64,000 bases of DNA from Streptomyces alboflavus (GCF_000716675.1 NZ_JNXT01000036.1:22337-86336), one strand, 5' to 3'; shown: positions 28,747 to 37,855, counted from the first letter of the stretch. Translations and numbers: made by a program. The notes: generated by a model from the sequence alone, not told the origin.

Positions 28747-28770
28747 GGGTACGGGTACGTACCCGTACCC
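28747..28770. promoter_or_regulatory. Perfect 24-bp palindrome upstream of toxin-antitoxin genes
   Basis: Arm GGGTACGGGTAC directly followed by its reverse complement, with no spacer. The arm itself contains two GGGTAC copies. It ends 25 bases before the antitoxin start and just before the GGAAAGGAGAG ribosome site, so it is the likely autoregulatory operator of the toxin-antitoxin operon. Confidence 0.8.
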
Positions 28771-28795
28771 TCTTGGTGTGGAAAGGAGAGCGTCG

Positions 28796-29053
28796 ATGTC
28801 CGATGCCAATGTCCGCATCCCTGAGGAAGCCAAGGATCGTCTCGCGGCGATAGCGGCTGCCGAGGGCCTGTCGCTGCGCGCGTACCTGGCCCGTCTGGCC
28901 GAGACGTTGCTCACCCCGGCTGAGCGGGCCGAGCGGGCCGAGAAGGCCCTGGCCGAGCTGAAGAGCTGGAACGGCTACGCGCCGACCGCGGCCGAGCAGC
29001 GGGACCTGGACGGTGAGCTGGACCGGCGTCTGGCCCGGGTGGCCGCCCGGTGA
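28796..29053 (+). CDS. Antitoxin, ribbon-helix-helix-like (VapB type)
   Basis: 85 residues. The start MSDANVRIPEEAKDRLAAIAAAEGLSLRAYLARLAETLL has the short beta-strand plus two helices of a ribbon-helix-helix DNA-binding domain. The C-terminal half (LAELKSWNGYAPTAAEQRDLDGEL) is charged and helical, as in toxin-neutralising tails. The ATG at 28796 follows GGAAAGGAGAG. Its stop overlaps the start of the PIN-domain gene (GTGA at 29050-29053). It presumably binds the palindrome upstream and masks the toxin. Confidence 0.85.
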   Translation: MSDANVRIPEEAKDRLAAIAAAEGLSLRAYLARLAETLLTPAERAERAEKALAELKSWNGYAPTAAEQRDLDGELDRRLARVAAR

Positions 29054-29430
29054 GCGATGCCATGCACATCGTCCTGGATGACACGGCGATGGCCGCAGCA
29101 GGCAGGGGTAACGTCCTTGCTTCGCGCCTGATCCACCGAGCTCACGCCGAACCCGGCTGGTTCTTGTATGCCCCGGCATGTGCGCTCGTCGAAGCCGACC
29201 GGGCCCGGCCCGGCACGGCCGAACACCTCGCGGCTCTGCCCGGCATCACCGTCCTGGACCTCGACTTGCCCGCCGCGTTGGCGGTGGCGCGACAGGAGAC
29301 CTGGTCCGCGGCGCACAGCCAGTACGCGGCACAGCCGACCGCGGATCGTCCCGACGGTGCCATCGTGGCCACCACTGCTCCCAGTCGCTGGGCGGGCGAG
29401 CCGGTGCGCATTCTGGATCTCACCCCCTGA
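29050..29430 (+). CDS. Toxin, PIN-domain-like (VapC type)
   Basis: 126 residues. The PIN-like layout is seen in the early acidic VLDDTAMAA, the middle ALVEADR and the late ADRPDGAIVATTA. These would supply the acidic residues that hold Mg/Mn for RNA cleavage. Hydrophobic strands ITVLDLDL and VRILDL fit the fold. The GTG start is coupled to the antitoxin gene. Small actinobacterial PIN toxins often diverge strongly, so the family call rests on gene order plus the acidic pattern. Confidence 0.75.
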   Translation: MSDAMHIVLDDTAMAAAGRGNVLASRLIHRAHAEPGWFLYAPACALVEADRARPGTAEHLAALPGITVLDLDLPAALAVARQETWSAAHSQYAAQPTADRPDGAIVATTAPSRWAGEPVRILDLTP

Positions 29431-29444
29431 CTCACACCACCCTG

Positions 29445-29480
29445 ACGGTGCCCCCGGCCAGATCTGGCCGGGGGCACCGT
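29445..29480. terminator. Perfect 16-bp stem terminator
   Basis: ACGGTGCCCCCGGCCA, loop GATC, then the exact reverse complement. It starts 15 bases after the toxin stop and insulates the toxin-antitoxin operon from the catabolic operon downstream. Confidence 0.85.
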
Positions 29481-29579
29481 CGTCCCCGGCCTCCCGGCGT
29501 CCTCGCCCGCCCAGGCGTACGCCACGCACCGGTGCCACGCCGCTGTGGCCGGAAAGCAACCCGCCTCGCGAAAAATAAC

Positions 29580-29595
29580 CAAGCACGCTTGCTTG
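29580..29595. promoter_or_regulatory. TetR-type operator CAAGCA-N4-TGCTTG
   Basis: A perfect 6-4-6 inverted repeat 58 bases before the first gene of the acyl-CoA operon, in an AT-richer patch (AAAAATAACCAAG... TTGTTTCTG). TetR regulators of fatty-acid-like catabolism often use AAGC...GCTT sites. The operon's last gene is a TetR protein that could bind here. Confidence 0.65.
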
Positions 29596-29652
29596 TTTCT
29601 GTTGCCGCTGCCATGCTCCAGGACACGCCGTCGTCCCCGAGGGGAGCGCCCC

Positions 29653-30498
29653 GTGTCCGACGTACCCAAAGCCGCGCCCGCATCCGACGCCGCCAGCACC
29701 GTCACCGTCGTCCTCGACGACCTCCGCGACGAGAGCGCCGAACTCGACGGTCTCGTCGGGGAGTTGAGTGCCGAGCGGTGGGCGGTGGACACCCCCGCCG
29801 CGGGCTGGACCATCGCCCACCAGATCGCGCACCTCGCCTGGACCGACCAGGCCGCCCTGCTCGCGGTGACCGACGCCGACGCCTTCGCCGCGCACGCGGC
29901 CGTCGCGCTCAAGTCGCCCGACACGTTCGTCGACGACGGCGCCCGGGAAGGGGCCGCGGTGCCACCGGGCGAGCTGCTCGCCTCGTGGCGGGAGGGGCGC
30001 GAGGCGTTGCAGCGCGCGCTGCGGGCCGCGCCCGCCGGAGCCCGCTTCCCCTGGTACGGGCCGCCCATGTCCGCCGCCTCCGTGGCGACCGCGCGGATCA
30101 TGGAGACCTGGGCCCACGGCCAGGACGTCGCCGACACCCTCGGCGTCCGCCGCACCCCCACCGACCGCCTCCGGCACGTCGCCCGCATCGGCGTCCGGGC
30201 GCGGAACTACGCGTACGCGGTACGCGGACTCACCCCGCCCGCCGAGGAGTTCCGCGTCGAACTCCGCGCGCCCGGCGGCGACCTGTGGACGTACGGGCCG
30301 GAAGACGCGGCCCAGCGCGTCACCGGGCCCGCCCTCGACTTCTGCCTCCTCGTCACCCGTCGGGTCCATCGCGACGATCTGGCGGTGCGAGCGGAAGGCC
30401 CCGACGCCGAGCACTGGCTCACCATCGCCCAGGCGTTCGCGGGCCCGCCGGGAGAAGGCCGGGCGAGTGCGAAGAGTGCCGAGGAGGGCGGGGCGTGA
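29653..30498 (+). CDS. TIGR03084 family protein (DinB-like, maleylpyruvate isomerase N-domain)
   Basis: 281 residues. The helical-bundle metal-binding domain is shown by [19 protein letters not shown] (His residues at about 53 and 57) and [12 protein letters not shown] (His at about 152), the three-His arrangement of mycothiol-dependent/DinB-fold proteins. The C-terminal part ([40 protein letters not shown]) matches TIGR03084. The exact reaction is not known. The GTG at 29653 follows GAGGGGAG. It overlaps the AtuA-like gene (GTGA), placing it first in the operon; in actinobacteria such genes accompany acyl-CoA degradation genes. Confidence 0.85.
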   Translation: MSDVPKAAPASDAASTVTVVLDDLRDESAELDGLVGELSAERWAVDTPAAGWTIAHQIAHLAWTDQAALLAVTDADAFAAHAAVALKSPDTFVDDGAREGAAVPPGELLASWREGREALQRALRAAPAGARFPWYGPPMSAASVATARIMETWAHGQDVADTLGVRRTPTDRLRHVARIGVRARNYAYAVRGLTPPAEEFRVELRAPGGDLWTYGPEDAAQRVTGPALDFCLLVTRRVHRDDLAVRAEGPDAEHWLTIAQAFAGPPGEGRASAKSAEEGGA

Positions 30499-32240
30499 GC
30501 GCCGGGGCCACCGCGCGAGGCGGACGAGGCGCCGCCGACCCGCGCACCCCCCTGCGTATCGGCAACGCCTCCGGCTTCTACGGCGACCGCCACACCGCCG
30601 TGAAGGACATGCTCACCGGCGGCCCCCTCGACGTCCTCACCGGCGACTACCTCGCCGAGCTGACCATGCTCATCCTCGGCAGGGACCGCCTGAAGGACCC
30701 GGACCGGGGGTACGCCAAGACGTTCCTGAAGCAGATGGAGGAGTGCCTGGGGGAGGCCGTCGACCGAGGCGTGCGGGTCGTCACCAACGCGGGCGGACTC
30801 AACCCGGCCGGACTGGCCGAGCAACTGCGGGAGCTGGCGGAACGCCTCGGCCTCGACGTGCGCGTCGCCCATGTCGAGGGCGACGACCTCGGCCCCCGCT
30901 TCCGCGACGCCCTCACCGCCCACGCCTACCTCGGCGGCTTCGGCATCACGGAGGCGCTGCGCGCGGGCGCCGACGTCGTCGTGACCGGCCGCGTCACCGA
31001 CGCCGCCCTCGTCACCGGGCCCGCCGCCGCCCACTTCGGCTGGGGCCCCGGCGACCACGACCGGCTCGCGGGCGCCGTGATCGCTGGGCACATCCTGGAG
31101 TGCGGCACCCAGGCCACCGGCGGCAACTACGCCTTCTTCACCGAGTTCGACGCCGGGACGCTGATCCGGCCCGGCTTCCCGCTCGCCGAGGTGCACGCCG
31201 ACGGCTCCTGCGTCATCACCAAGCACGACGGGACGGGCGGGACCGTCGACGTCGGCACGGTCACCGCGCAGCTCCTGTACGAGACGTCCGGCGCCCGCTA
31301 CGCCGGGCCCGACGTCACCGCCCGCCTCGACACCGTCCGCCTCACCCAGGAGGGACCCGACAGCGTCCGCGTCGACGGCGTGCGGGGCGAGGCGCCGCCG
31401 CCCACCCTCAAGGCCGGGCTCACCCGGATCGGCGGGCACCGCAACGAAGTCGTGTTCGTCCTCACCGGCCTCGACGTCGACGCGAAGGCCGACCTCGTGC
31501 GCGCCCAGATCGAGGACGCCTTCGCACGCTCCAAGTCCCGGCCCGCCGACGTACGGTGGGAACTCGCCCGCACCGACCGCGCCGACGCCGACACGGAGGA
31601 GACCGCCAGCGCCCTGCTGCGGCTCGTCGTGCGCGACCGGGACGCGGACGTGGTGGGCCGCGCCCTCAGCGGCGCCGCGATCGAGCTGGCCCTCGGCAGC
31701 TACCCCGGCTTCCACGTCACCGCCCCGCCCGGCAGGGGCACCCCGTACGGCGTGTTCGAGGCGGTGCACGTCGACGCGGCCTCCGTACGGCAGGTGGCGG
31801 TGACGCCGGACGGGCTGCGCGTGGACATTCCGGCGGCCACGGCGGGCGGGACGCGGGAGTTGGTCGACGTCGAACCGCCGGAGCTGCCTGAGCCGTTGAC
31901 GTACGAACGGACCCGGCGGCTGCCGCTCGGGACCGTCGCCGGAGCCCGCAGCGGCGACAAGGGCGGGGACGCCAACGTCGGCGTGTGGGTGCGCACGGAC
32001 GACGCCTGGCGGTGGCTCGCCCATCACCTGACCGTCGACAGGTTCCAGAGCCTGGTCCCGGAGAGCCGCGAGCTGAAGGTGACCCGGCACATGCTCCCCA
32101 ACCTCCGCGCCCTCAACTTCCACGTCGAGGGCATCCTCGGCGCCGGAGTCGCCTCACAGGCCCGCTTCGACCCGCAGGCCAAGGGCCTCGGCGAGTGGCT
32201 GCGCGCCCGCCACCTCGACATCCCGGAGGTACTGCTGTGA
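30495..32240 (+). CDS. AtuA-like acyclic terpene utilisation family protein (DUF1446)
   Basis: 581 residues. The DUF1446 domain spans about residues 20-450 ([91 protein letters not shown]). The C-terminal AtuA-like domain ([19 protein letters not shown]... [20 protein letters not shown]) completes the family. AtuA is required for citronellol/geraniol use in Pseudomonas, though its reaction is unsettled. It sits between TIGR03084 and the carboxylase beta gene with GTGA overlaps on both sides. An acyl-CoA handling role is inferred from context. Confidence 0.88.
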   Translation: MSAGATARGGRGAADPRTPLRIGNASGFYGDRHTAVKDMLTGGPLDVLTGDYLAELTMLILGRDRLKDPDRGYAKTFLKQMEECLGEAVDRGVRVVTNAGGLNPAGLAEQLRELAERLGLDVRVAHVEGDDLGPRFRDALTAHAYLGGFGITEALRAGADVVVTGRVTDAALVTGPAAAHFGWGPGDHDRLAGAVIAGHILECGTQATGGNYAFFTEFDAGTLIRPGFPLAEVHADGSCVITKHDGTGGTVDVGTVTAQLLYETSGARYAGPDVTARLDTVRLTQEGPDSVRVDGVRGEAPPPTLKAGLTRIGGHRNEVVFVLTGLDVDAKADLVRAQIEDAFARSKSRPADVRWELARTDRADADTEETASALLRLVVRDRDADVVGRALSGAAIELALGSYPGFHVTAPPGRGTPYGVFEAVHVDAASVRQVAVTPDGLRVDIPAATAGGTRELVDVEPPELPEPLTYERTRRLPLGTVAGARSGDKGGDANVGVWVRTDDAWRWLAHHLTVDRFQSLVPESRELKVTRHMLPNLRALNFHVEGILGAGVASQARFDPQAKGLGEWLRARHLDIPEVLL

Positions 32241-33838
32241 CCGTGCTCGCGTCCGCGCTCGACCCGGCGAGCCCCGAGTACGCCGACCACCGCGCCGCCA
32301 TGCTCGCCAAGCTGGCCGAGCTCGACGCCGAGCAGGCCAAGGCGCTGGAGGGGGGCGGCGAGAAGTACGTCAAGCGCCACCGCGACCGGGGCAAGCTGCT
32401 CGCGCGGGAGCGCATCGAGCTGCTGCTCGACCCGGACACGCCGTTTCTTGAGCTGTCGCCGCTCGCGGCGTGGGGGAGTGAGTATCCGGTCGGGGCGTCC
32501 ATGGTGACCGGCATCGGAGTCGTGGAGGGCGTGGAGTGTCTGATCACCGCCAACGACCCGACGGTACGCGGCGGCGCCAGCAACCCCTGGACGCTGAAGA
32601 AGGCGTTCCGCGCGCACGAGATCGGGCACGCCAACCGGCTGCCGTCCCTCCACCTGGTGGAGTCCGGGGGCGCCGACCTGCCGTCGCAGAAGGAGATCTT
32701 CATCCCGGGCGGCGCCCTCTTCAAGCACCTCACGCAGGCGTCGGCCGCCGGGATCCCGACGATCGCCGTGGTCTTCGGCAACTCCACGGCGGGCGGCGCC
32801 TACGTCCCCGGCATGTGCGACCACGTGATCATGGTGAAGGAGCGCGCGAAGGTGTTCCTCGGCGGGCCGCCGCTGGTGAAGATGGCGACCGGCGAGGAGA
32901 GCGACGACGAGTCGCTGGGCGGCGCCGAGATGCACGCCCGCACCTCCGGCCTCGCCGACCACCTCGCCGAGGACGAGCACGACGCGCTCCGCCGGACCCG
33001 TCGCGTCGTCGCCCGCCTCAACTGGCGCAAGGCGCACGCCGACCCGGCCGCCCCCGTCGAGCCGCCGAAGTACGACGCCGACGAACTCCTCGGCGTCGTC
33101 CCCGGCGACCTGCGCACCCCCTTCGACCCGCGCGAGGTCATCGCGCGCGTCGTCGACGGCTCCGACTTCGACGAGTTCAAGCCGCTGTACGGGACGAGCC
33201 TGGTGACGGGCTGGGCGCGCCTGCACGGCTACCCGGTCGGCGTCCTCGCCAACGCCCAGGGCGTGCTGTTCTCCGAGGAGTCGCAGAAGGCCGCCCAGTT
33301 CATCCAGCTCGCCAACCAGCGCGACATCCCGCTGCTGTTCCTGCACAACACCACCGGCTACATGGTGGGCAAGGAGTACGAGCAGGGCGGCATCATCAAG
33401 CACGGCGCGATGATGATCAACGCGGTCAGCAACTCGCGGGTGCCGCACCTGTCGGTCCTCATGGGCGCCTCCTACGGCGCCGGGCACTACGGCATGTGCG
33501 GGCGCGCCTACGACCCCCGGTTCCTGTTCGCCTGGCCGAGCGCCAAGTCCGCCGTCATGGGCCCGCAGCAGCTCGCGGGCGTCCTGTCGATCGTGGCGCG
33601 GCAGTCGGCGGCGGCCAAGGGCAAGCCGTACGACGACGACGCCGACGCGGCGCTGCGCGCGATGGTGGAGCAGCAGATCGAGTCGGAGTCGCTGCCGATG
33701 TTCCTCTCGGGGCGGTTGTACGACGACGGCGTGATCGACCCGCGCGACACCCGCACCGTCCTCGGCATCTGTCTGTCCGCGCTCCACACGGCTCCCGTCG
33801 AGGGCGCGCGCGGCGGCTTCGGCGTCTTCAGGATGTGA
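32237..33838 (+). CDS. Acyl-CoA carboxylase beta (carboxyltransferase) subunit, MCC/GCC type
   Basis: 533 residues with both carboxyltransferase halves. N-half: YVKRHRDRGKLLARERIELLLDPDTPFLELSPLA and GNSTAGGAYVPGMCDHVIMV. C-half: LFLHNTTGYMVGKEYEQGGIIKHGAMMINAV and MGASYGAGHYGMCGRAYDPRFLFAWPSAKSAVMGP. The HNTTGYMVGKEYE block is typical of methylcrotonyl-CoA and geranyl-CoA carboxylases rather than acetyl- or propionyl-CoA ones. It transfers carboxyl from biotin of the alpha subunit encoded next. The GTG start overlaps the AtuA-like stop. Confidence 0.94.
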   Translation: MTVLASALDPASPEYADHRAAMLAKLAELDAEQAKALEGGGEKYVKRHRDRGKLLARERIELLLDPDTPFLELSPLAAWGSEYPVGASMVTGIGVVEGVECLITANDPTVRGGASNPWTLKKAFRAHEIGHANRLPSLHLVESGGADLPSQKEIFIPGGALFKHLTQASAAGIPTIAVVFGNSTAGGAYVPGMCDHVIMVKERAKVFLGGPPLVKMATGEESDDESLGGAEMHARTSGLADHLAEDEHDALRRTRRVVARLNWRKAHADPAAPVEPPKYDADELLGVVPGDLRTPFDPREVIARVVDGSDFDEFKPLYGTSLVTGWARLHGYPVGVLANAQGVLFSEESQKAAQFIQLANQRDIPLLFLHNTTGYMVGKEYEQGGIIKHGAMMINAVSNSRVPHLSVLMGASYGAGHYGMCGRAYDPRFLFAWPSAKSAVMGPQQLAGVLSIVARQSAAAKGKPYDDDADAALRAMVEQQIESESLPMFLSGRLYDDGVIDPRDTRTVLGICLSALHTAPVEGARGGFGVFRM

Positions 33839-33844
33839 GGAAAG

Positions 33845-35734
33845 GTGACTGAATCACCCATGATCTCCAAGCTGTTGGTCGCCAACCGGGGCGAGATCGC
33901 CTGCCGTGTCTTCCGTACGTGCCGTGCGCTCGGCATCGCCACGGTCGCCGTGCACTCCGACGCCGACGCGGACGCGCCGCACGTACGCGAGGCCGACGAG
34001 GCGGTACGCCTGCCGGGGGCGGCGCCGGCCGAGACGTATCTGCGCGGCGAGCTGATCGTGAAGGCCGCGCAGGCGGCGGGCGCCGACGCGGTCCACCCCG
34101 GCTACGGCTTCCTGTCGGAGAACGCCTCCTTCGCGCGGGCCGTCGCCGACGCGGGCCTGCTGTGGATCGGACCGCCGCCGGAGGCCATCGAGGCGATGGC
34201 GTCCAAGACGCGCGCCAAGGAGCTGATGGGCCTCGCGCCGCTCGCCGTGGACGCGGTCACGGAGGCCGACCTGCCGGTGCTCGTGAAGGCGGCCGCGGGC
34301 GGTGGCGGGCGCGGCATGCGGGTCGTACGGGAACTGGACGCCCTGAAGGGAGAGTTGGAGGCCGCGCGGGCCGAGGCGGCGAGCGCCTTCGGGGACGGCG
34401 AGGTGTTCGTCGAGCCGTACGTCGAGGGCGGGCGGCACGTCGAGGTGCAGGTCATGGCCGACGCGCACGGGACGGTGTGGGCGCTCGGGACGCGCGACTG
34501 CACGCTCCAGCGCCGCCACCAGAAGGTCATCGAGGAGGCCCCGGCGCCCGGGCTCACCGACGCGCAGGTGCGCGGCCTGCACGAGGTGGCGGTGCGGGCC
34601 GCCCGCGCCACCGACTACCGGGGCGCGGGCACCGTCGAGTTCCTGCTCGCCGCCGACGGCAGCGCGCACTTCCTGGAGATGAACACCCGCCTCCAGGTCG
34701 AACACCCCGTCACGGAGGCCGTGTTCGGCCTCGACCTCGTCGCGCTGCAGCTCCGGATCGCCGAGGGCGAGCCGCTGCCGGGCCCGCAGCCCCCGCCCGC
34801 GCACGGGCACGCCGTCGAGGCCCGCCTGTACGCGGAGGACCCGGCGGCAGGATGGGCCCCGCAGACCGGCACCCTGCACCGCGTCGCCGTGCCCGACGGG
34901 GTGCGCCTCGACTCCGGCTACGCGGACGGCGACTCCGTCGGCGTGCACTACGACGCGATGCTGGCGAAGGTCGTCGCCCACGCGCCGACCCGCGCCGAGG
35001 CCCTGCGCAAGCTCGCGGGCGCCCTGGACCGGACCGTGGTCCACGGCCCGGTCACCAACCGCGAACTCCTCGTACGCTCCCTGCGGCACCCGGAGTTCGC
35101 GTCGGCCCGCATGGACACCTCGTTCTACGACCGGCACCTGCCCGGCCTCACCGAGCCCGCCGCGGGCCCCGCCGTCCGGTACGCGCCGCTGGCCGCCGCC
35201 CTCGCCGACGCCTGCGGCCGCTCCCGCTTCGGCGGCTGGCGCAACCTGCGCTCGCAGCCCCAGGTCAAGCGGTACCGGACCGTGGCCGACGGCGTCGAGC
35301 ACGAGGTCAGGTACACGCACACGCGGGGCGGCCCGGTCGCCGACGGCGTGCGCGTGGTGCGGGCCGCGCCCGACACCGTCGTGCTCGAAGTGGACGGTGT
35401 GCGGCGGGAGTTCACCGTGACGTCGTACGGCGGCGGGCGCGTGTACGTCGGGAACGTGGCCCTCGACGCCCTGTCGCTCCTTCCCGAGCCCACCGTGCGG
35501 CAGGAGCCGGGCTCGCTGCTCGCGCCGATGCCGGGCACCGTCCTGCGGGTCGCGGAGGGCCTGGTGGAGGGCGCGCGGGTCGAGGCGGGGCAGCCGGTGG
35601 TGTGGCTGGAGGCGATGAAGATGGAGCACCGCGTGGTGGCCCCCGCCGCGGGCGTCCTCGCCGCGCTGCACGCCGTACCGGGGCGGCAGGTCGAGGTGGG
35701 CGCGCTGCTGGCGGTGGTCCAGGAGGACGCGTAG
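33845..35734 (+). CDS. Acyl-CoA carboxylase alpha (biotin carboxylase + BCCP) subunit
   Basis: 629 residues. Biotin carboxylase N-domain at the start (ISKLLVANRGEIACRVFRTCRALGI). ATP-grasp at about 115-330 (VLVKAAAGGGGRGMRVV, FLEMNTRLQVEHPVTEAVFGLDLV). C-domain (LDSGYADGDSVGVHYDAMLAKVVAH). BT linker, then the biotinyl domain with EAMKMEH near residue 595 (Lys carries biotin). It carboxylates biotin with ATP and bicarbonate for the beta subunit. GTG at 33845 after GAGGAAAGG, six bases from the preceding stop; an ATG five codons later is also possible. Beyond its TAG the same frame stays open for 31 codons to the next start. Confidence 0.94.
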   Translation: MTESPMISKLLVANRGEIACRVFRTCRALGIATVAVHSDADADAPHVREADEAVRLPGAAPAETYLRGELIVKAAQAAGADAVHPGYGFLSENASFARAVADAGLLWIGPPPEAIEAMASKTRAKELMGLAPLAVDAVTEADLPVLVKAAAGGGGRGMRVVRELDALKGELEAARAEAASAFGDGEVFVEPYVEGGRHVEVQVMADAHGTVWALGTRDCTLQRRHQKVIEEAPAPGLTDAQVRGLHEVAVRAARATDYRGAGTVEFLLAADGSAHFLEMNTRLQVEHPVTEAVFGLDLVALQLRIAEGEPLPGPQPPPAHGHAVEARLYAEDPAAGWAPQTGTLHRVAVPDGVRLDSGYADGDSVGVHYDAMLAKVVAHAPTRAEALRKLAGALDRTVVHGPVTNRELLVRSLRHPEFASARMDTSFYDRHLPGLTEPAAGPAVRYAPLAAALADACGRSRFGGWRNLRSQPQVKRYRTVADGVEHEVRYTHTRGGPVADGVRVVRAAPDTVVLEVDGVRREFTVTSYGGGRVYVGNVALDALSLLPEPTVRQEPGSLLAPMPGTVLRVAEGLVEGARVEAGQPVVWLEAMKMEHRVVAPAAGVLAALHAVPGRQVEVGALLAVVQEDA

Positions 35735-35830
35735 CCGACCGCGGCCCACCAGGAGGCGGGGCCGCGACCGGCGCAGGAAGACGTACAGCTCACTGTGGTC
35801 AAGGAAGACGTACAGGAGGAAGAACTGTGA
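35735..35830 (+). other. In-frame open extension behind the carboxylase TAG
   Basis: After the TAG at 35732-35734 the same frame has 31 sense codons and ends in a TGA (35828-35830) overlapping the next GTG. It would read PTAAHQEAGPRPAQEDVQLT then VVKEDVQEEEL. VVKEDVQ echoes the true end LLAVVQEDA, and GAAGACGTACAG occurs twice (35777-35788 and 35804-35815). This may be a remnant of a longer C-terminus, or just leader sequence with a good ribosome site (AGGAGGAAGAA). Confidence 0.5.
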
Positions 35831-36990
35831 ACGCTCCCGTGCTCGAGACCGAGGAACACCAGGCGCTGCGCGCGGCCGTCGCGGCGCTCGGCAAGCGCTA
35901 CGGACGGGACTACATGACCCGTGTCGTGCGGGACGAGGGCCACCCCGACGAGCTGTGGGCGGACGCCGCCAAGCTGGGCTACCTGGGGGTGAACCTGCCC
36001 GAGGAGTACGGCGGCGGGGGCGGCGGCATCGCCGAACTCTCCATCATCCTGGAGGAGTTGGGGGCGGCGGGCAGCCCGCTCCTGATGATGGTGGTGTCCC
36101 CGGCGATCTGCGGCACGGTGATCGCACGCTTCGGCACCGAGGCGCAGCAGCAGACGTGGCTGCCGGGGCTCGCCGACGGCAGCCGCACGATGGCGTTCGG
36201 CATCACCGAGCCCGACGCGGGCTCCAACTCGCACCGCATCACCACCACCGCCCGCAGGGACGGCGACGACTGGATCCTGACCGGCCGCAAGGTCTTCATC
36301 TCCGGCGTGGACATCGCCGACGCGACCCTGATCGTCGGCCGCACCGAGGACGCCCGCACCGGCAAGCTGAAGCCCTGCCTGTTCATCGTCCCGCGTGACG
36401 CCCCGGGCTTCGCCCGCCACCGCATCGACATGGAACTCCAGGCCCCGGAGAAGCAGTTCGAGCTGGTCCTCGACGAGGTGCGGCTGCCCGCCGACGCCCT
36501 CGTCGGCGACGAGGACGCCGGGCTGCTCCAGCTCTTCGCCGGGCTCAACCCGGAGCGGATCATGACGGCCGCGTTCTCCCTCGGCATGGCGCGCTTCGCC
36601 CTCGCGCAGGCCGTCGCGTACGCCAAGGAGCGCAGCGTCTGGAAGTCCCCGATCGGCGCCCACCAGGCCATCGCCCACCCCCTCGCCCAGTCCCACATCG
36701 AGATCGAACTGGCCCGCCTGATGATGCAGAAGGCGGCCCGGCTCTACGACGACGGGGACGACCTGGGTGCGGGCGAGGCCGCGAACATGGCGAAGTTCGC
36801 GGCGGCGGACGCCTGTGTGAAGGCCGTCGACCAGGCCGTGCACACCCTCGGCGGGAACGGCCTGACCAAGGAGTTCGGGCTCGCCTCGCTGATCGTGGCG
36901 TCGCGGGTCGCACGGATCGCGCCGGTGAGCCGGGAGATGATCCTGAACTTCGTGTCCCACCAGAGCCTCGGCCTGCCCAAGTCGTACTAG
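35827..36990 (+). CDS. Acyl-CoA dehydrogenase (citronellyl/isovaleryl-CoA dehydrogenase-like)
   Basis: A 387-residue flavoprotein with all three ACAD domains: N-terminal helices, the mid FAD-contact segment FGITEPDAGSNSHRITTTARRDGDDWILTGRKVFISG, and the C-terminal bundle ending HTLGGNGLTKEFGLASLIVASRVARIAPVSREMILNFV. It would oxidise a branched or unsaturated acyl-CoA to the enoyl form with electron-transfer flavoprotein as acceptor, matching the AtuD/LiuA step before carboxylation. GTG start with AGGAGGAAGAA. Followed after ten bases by the hydratase gene. Confidence 0.92.
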   Translation: MNAPVLETEEHQALRAAVAALGKRYGRDYMTRVVRDEGHPDELWADAAKLGYLGVNLPEEYGGGGGGIAELSIILEELGAAGSPLLMMVVSPAICGTVIARFGTEAQQQTWLPGLADGSRTMAFGITEPDAGSNSHRITTTARRDGDDWILTGRKVFISGVDIADATLIVGRTEDARTGKLKPCLFIVPRDAPGFARHRIDMELQAPEKQFELVLDEVRLPADALVGDEDAGLLQLFAGLNPERIMTAAFSLGMARFALAQAVAYAKERSVWKSPIGAHQAIAHPLAQSHIEIELARLMMQKAARLYDDGDDLGAGEAANMAKFAAADACVKAVDQAVHTLGGNGLTKEFGLASLIVASRVARIAPVSREMILNFVSHQSLGLPKSY

Positions 36991-36999
36991 GGAGTTCTG

Positions 37000-37761
37000 A
37001 TGGAGTTCCGGACAGCTTCTGTCCTGGTCTCGGCTCCCGACCGGGGCATCGTCACGCTCACCCTGGACTCGCCCGCCAACCGCAACGCGCTCTCGGCGGC
37101 GCTGGTGGCCGAACTGGCGGGTGCGCTCACCGAGTTGAGCGCGGACGAAGACGTCCGCGCGATCGTGCTCAGCCACACCGGCACCACCTTCTGCGCGGGC
37201 GCCGACCTGCGCGAACCGCCGGACCGCGGGGCGTTCGTGGCGCTGCTCCGCCAGCTCGTGGAGCTGCCCAAGCCGGTCGTCGCGCGGGTGCGCGGGCACG
37301 TCAGGGCGGGCGGGCTCGGGCTGCTCGGGGCCTGCGACATCGTGGTGGCGGGCGGCCCGGACGTGTCGTTCGCGCTGACCGAGGTGCACATCGGGGTGGT
37401 GCCCGCGGTGATCTCCCTGACGCTCCTGCCGCGCCTGGACGCGCGGGCGGCGAGCCGCTACTACCTCACCGGTGAGCGCTTCGGCGGGGCGGAGGCGGCC
37501 CGGATCGGCCTGGTCACGGCGTACGCGGGCGCCGACGACGGCGTCGGTGTGGTCCTGGAGCCCGTACTCGAAGGGCTGCGCAAGGCCGCTCCGGGGGCGC
37601 TGGCCGACGCGAAGAAACTCGTCACGGCTAGGGTTCTTGACGCATTCGACAAGGAAACGGACGCCCTCGTGACCCTCTCCGCCCACCGCTTCGGCTCCGC
37701 CGAGGCCAAGGAGGGGATGGAGGCGTTCCTGGAACGACGGGAGCGTTCATGGGCGCTGTGA
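37000..37761 (+). CDS. Enoyl-CoA hydratase/isomerase family protein
   Basis: A 253-residue crotonase-fold enzyme. Oxyanion-hole segments TFCAGADLRE (about residues 64-73) and VRGHVRAGGLGLLGACDIVV (about residues 97-116). TEVHIGVVPAVIS carries the second catalytic-type Glu (about residue 128), while the first Glu position is occupied by a non-acidic residue in GGLGLLGACD. One-Glu members include methylglutaconyl- or isohexenylglutaconyl-CoA hydratases (AtuE/LiuC), which fits this operon. It could hydrate the carboxylated enoyl-CoA. Its last codons run into a tandem repeat that duplicates the next gene's start. Confidence 0.9.
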   Translation: MEFRTASVLVSAPDRGIVTLTLDSPANRNALSAALVAELAGALTELSADEDVRAIVLSHTGTTFCAGADLREPPDRGAFVALLRQLVELPKPVVARVRGHVRAGGLGLLGACDIVVAGGPDVSFALTEVHIGVVPAVISLTLLPRLDARAASRYYLTGERFGGAEAARIGLVTAYAGADDGVGVVLEPVLEGLRKAAPGALADAKKLVTARVLDAFDKETDALVTLSAHRFGSAEAKEGMEAFLERRERSWAL

Positions 37762-37855
37762 CCGAGGAGCGCCGATGGGTGCGGTGGACCGAGGAGTGCC
37801 GACGGGTGCGGTGGGCCGAGGAGCGCCGATGGGCGCCGTGACCGAGGACGACCGC
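37749..37855 (+). repeat. Four tandem copies of a translation-initiation segment
   Basis: Units of 26, 27, 27 and about 27 bases begin at 37749, 37775, 37802 and 37829. Each has the form ATGGGYGCNGTG...CCGAGGAG.GCCG (third copy ACG instead of ATG). Each contains a ribosome-site-like GAGGAG followed by the next ATG. The first copy overlaps the hydratase stop; the last is the TetR start. Confidence 0.85.

Noticed and set aside
35732..35734. TAG as a pyrrolysine codon
   Set aside because: Streptomyces has no known pyrrolysine system, and the protein is complete at this point.
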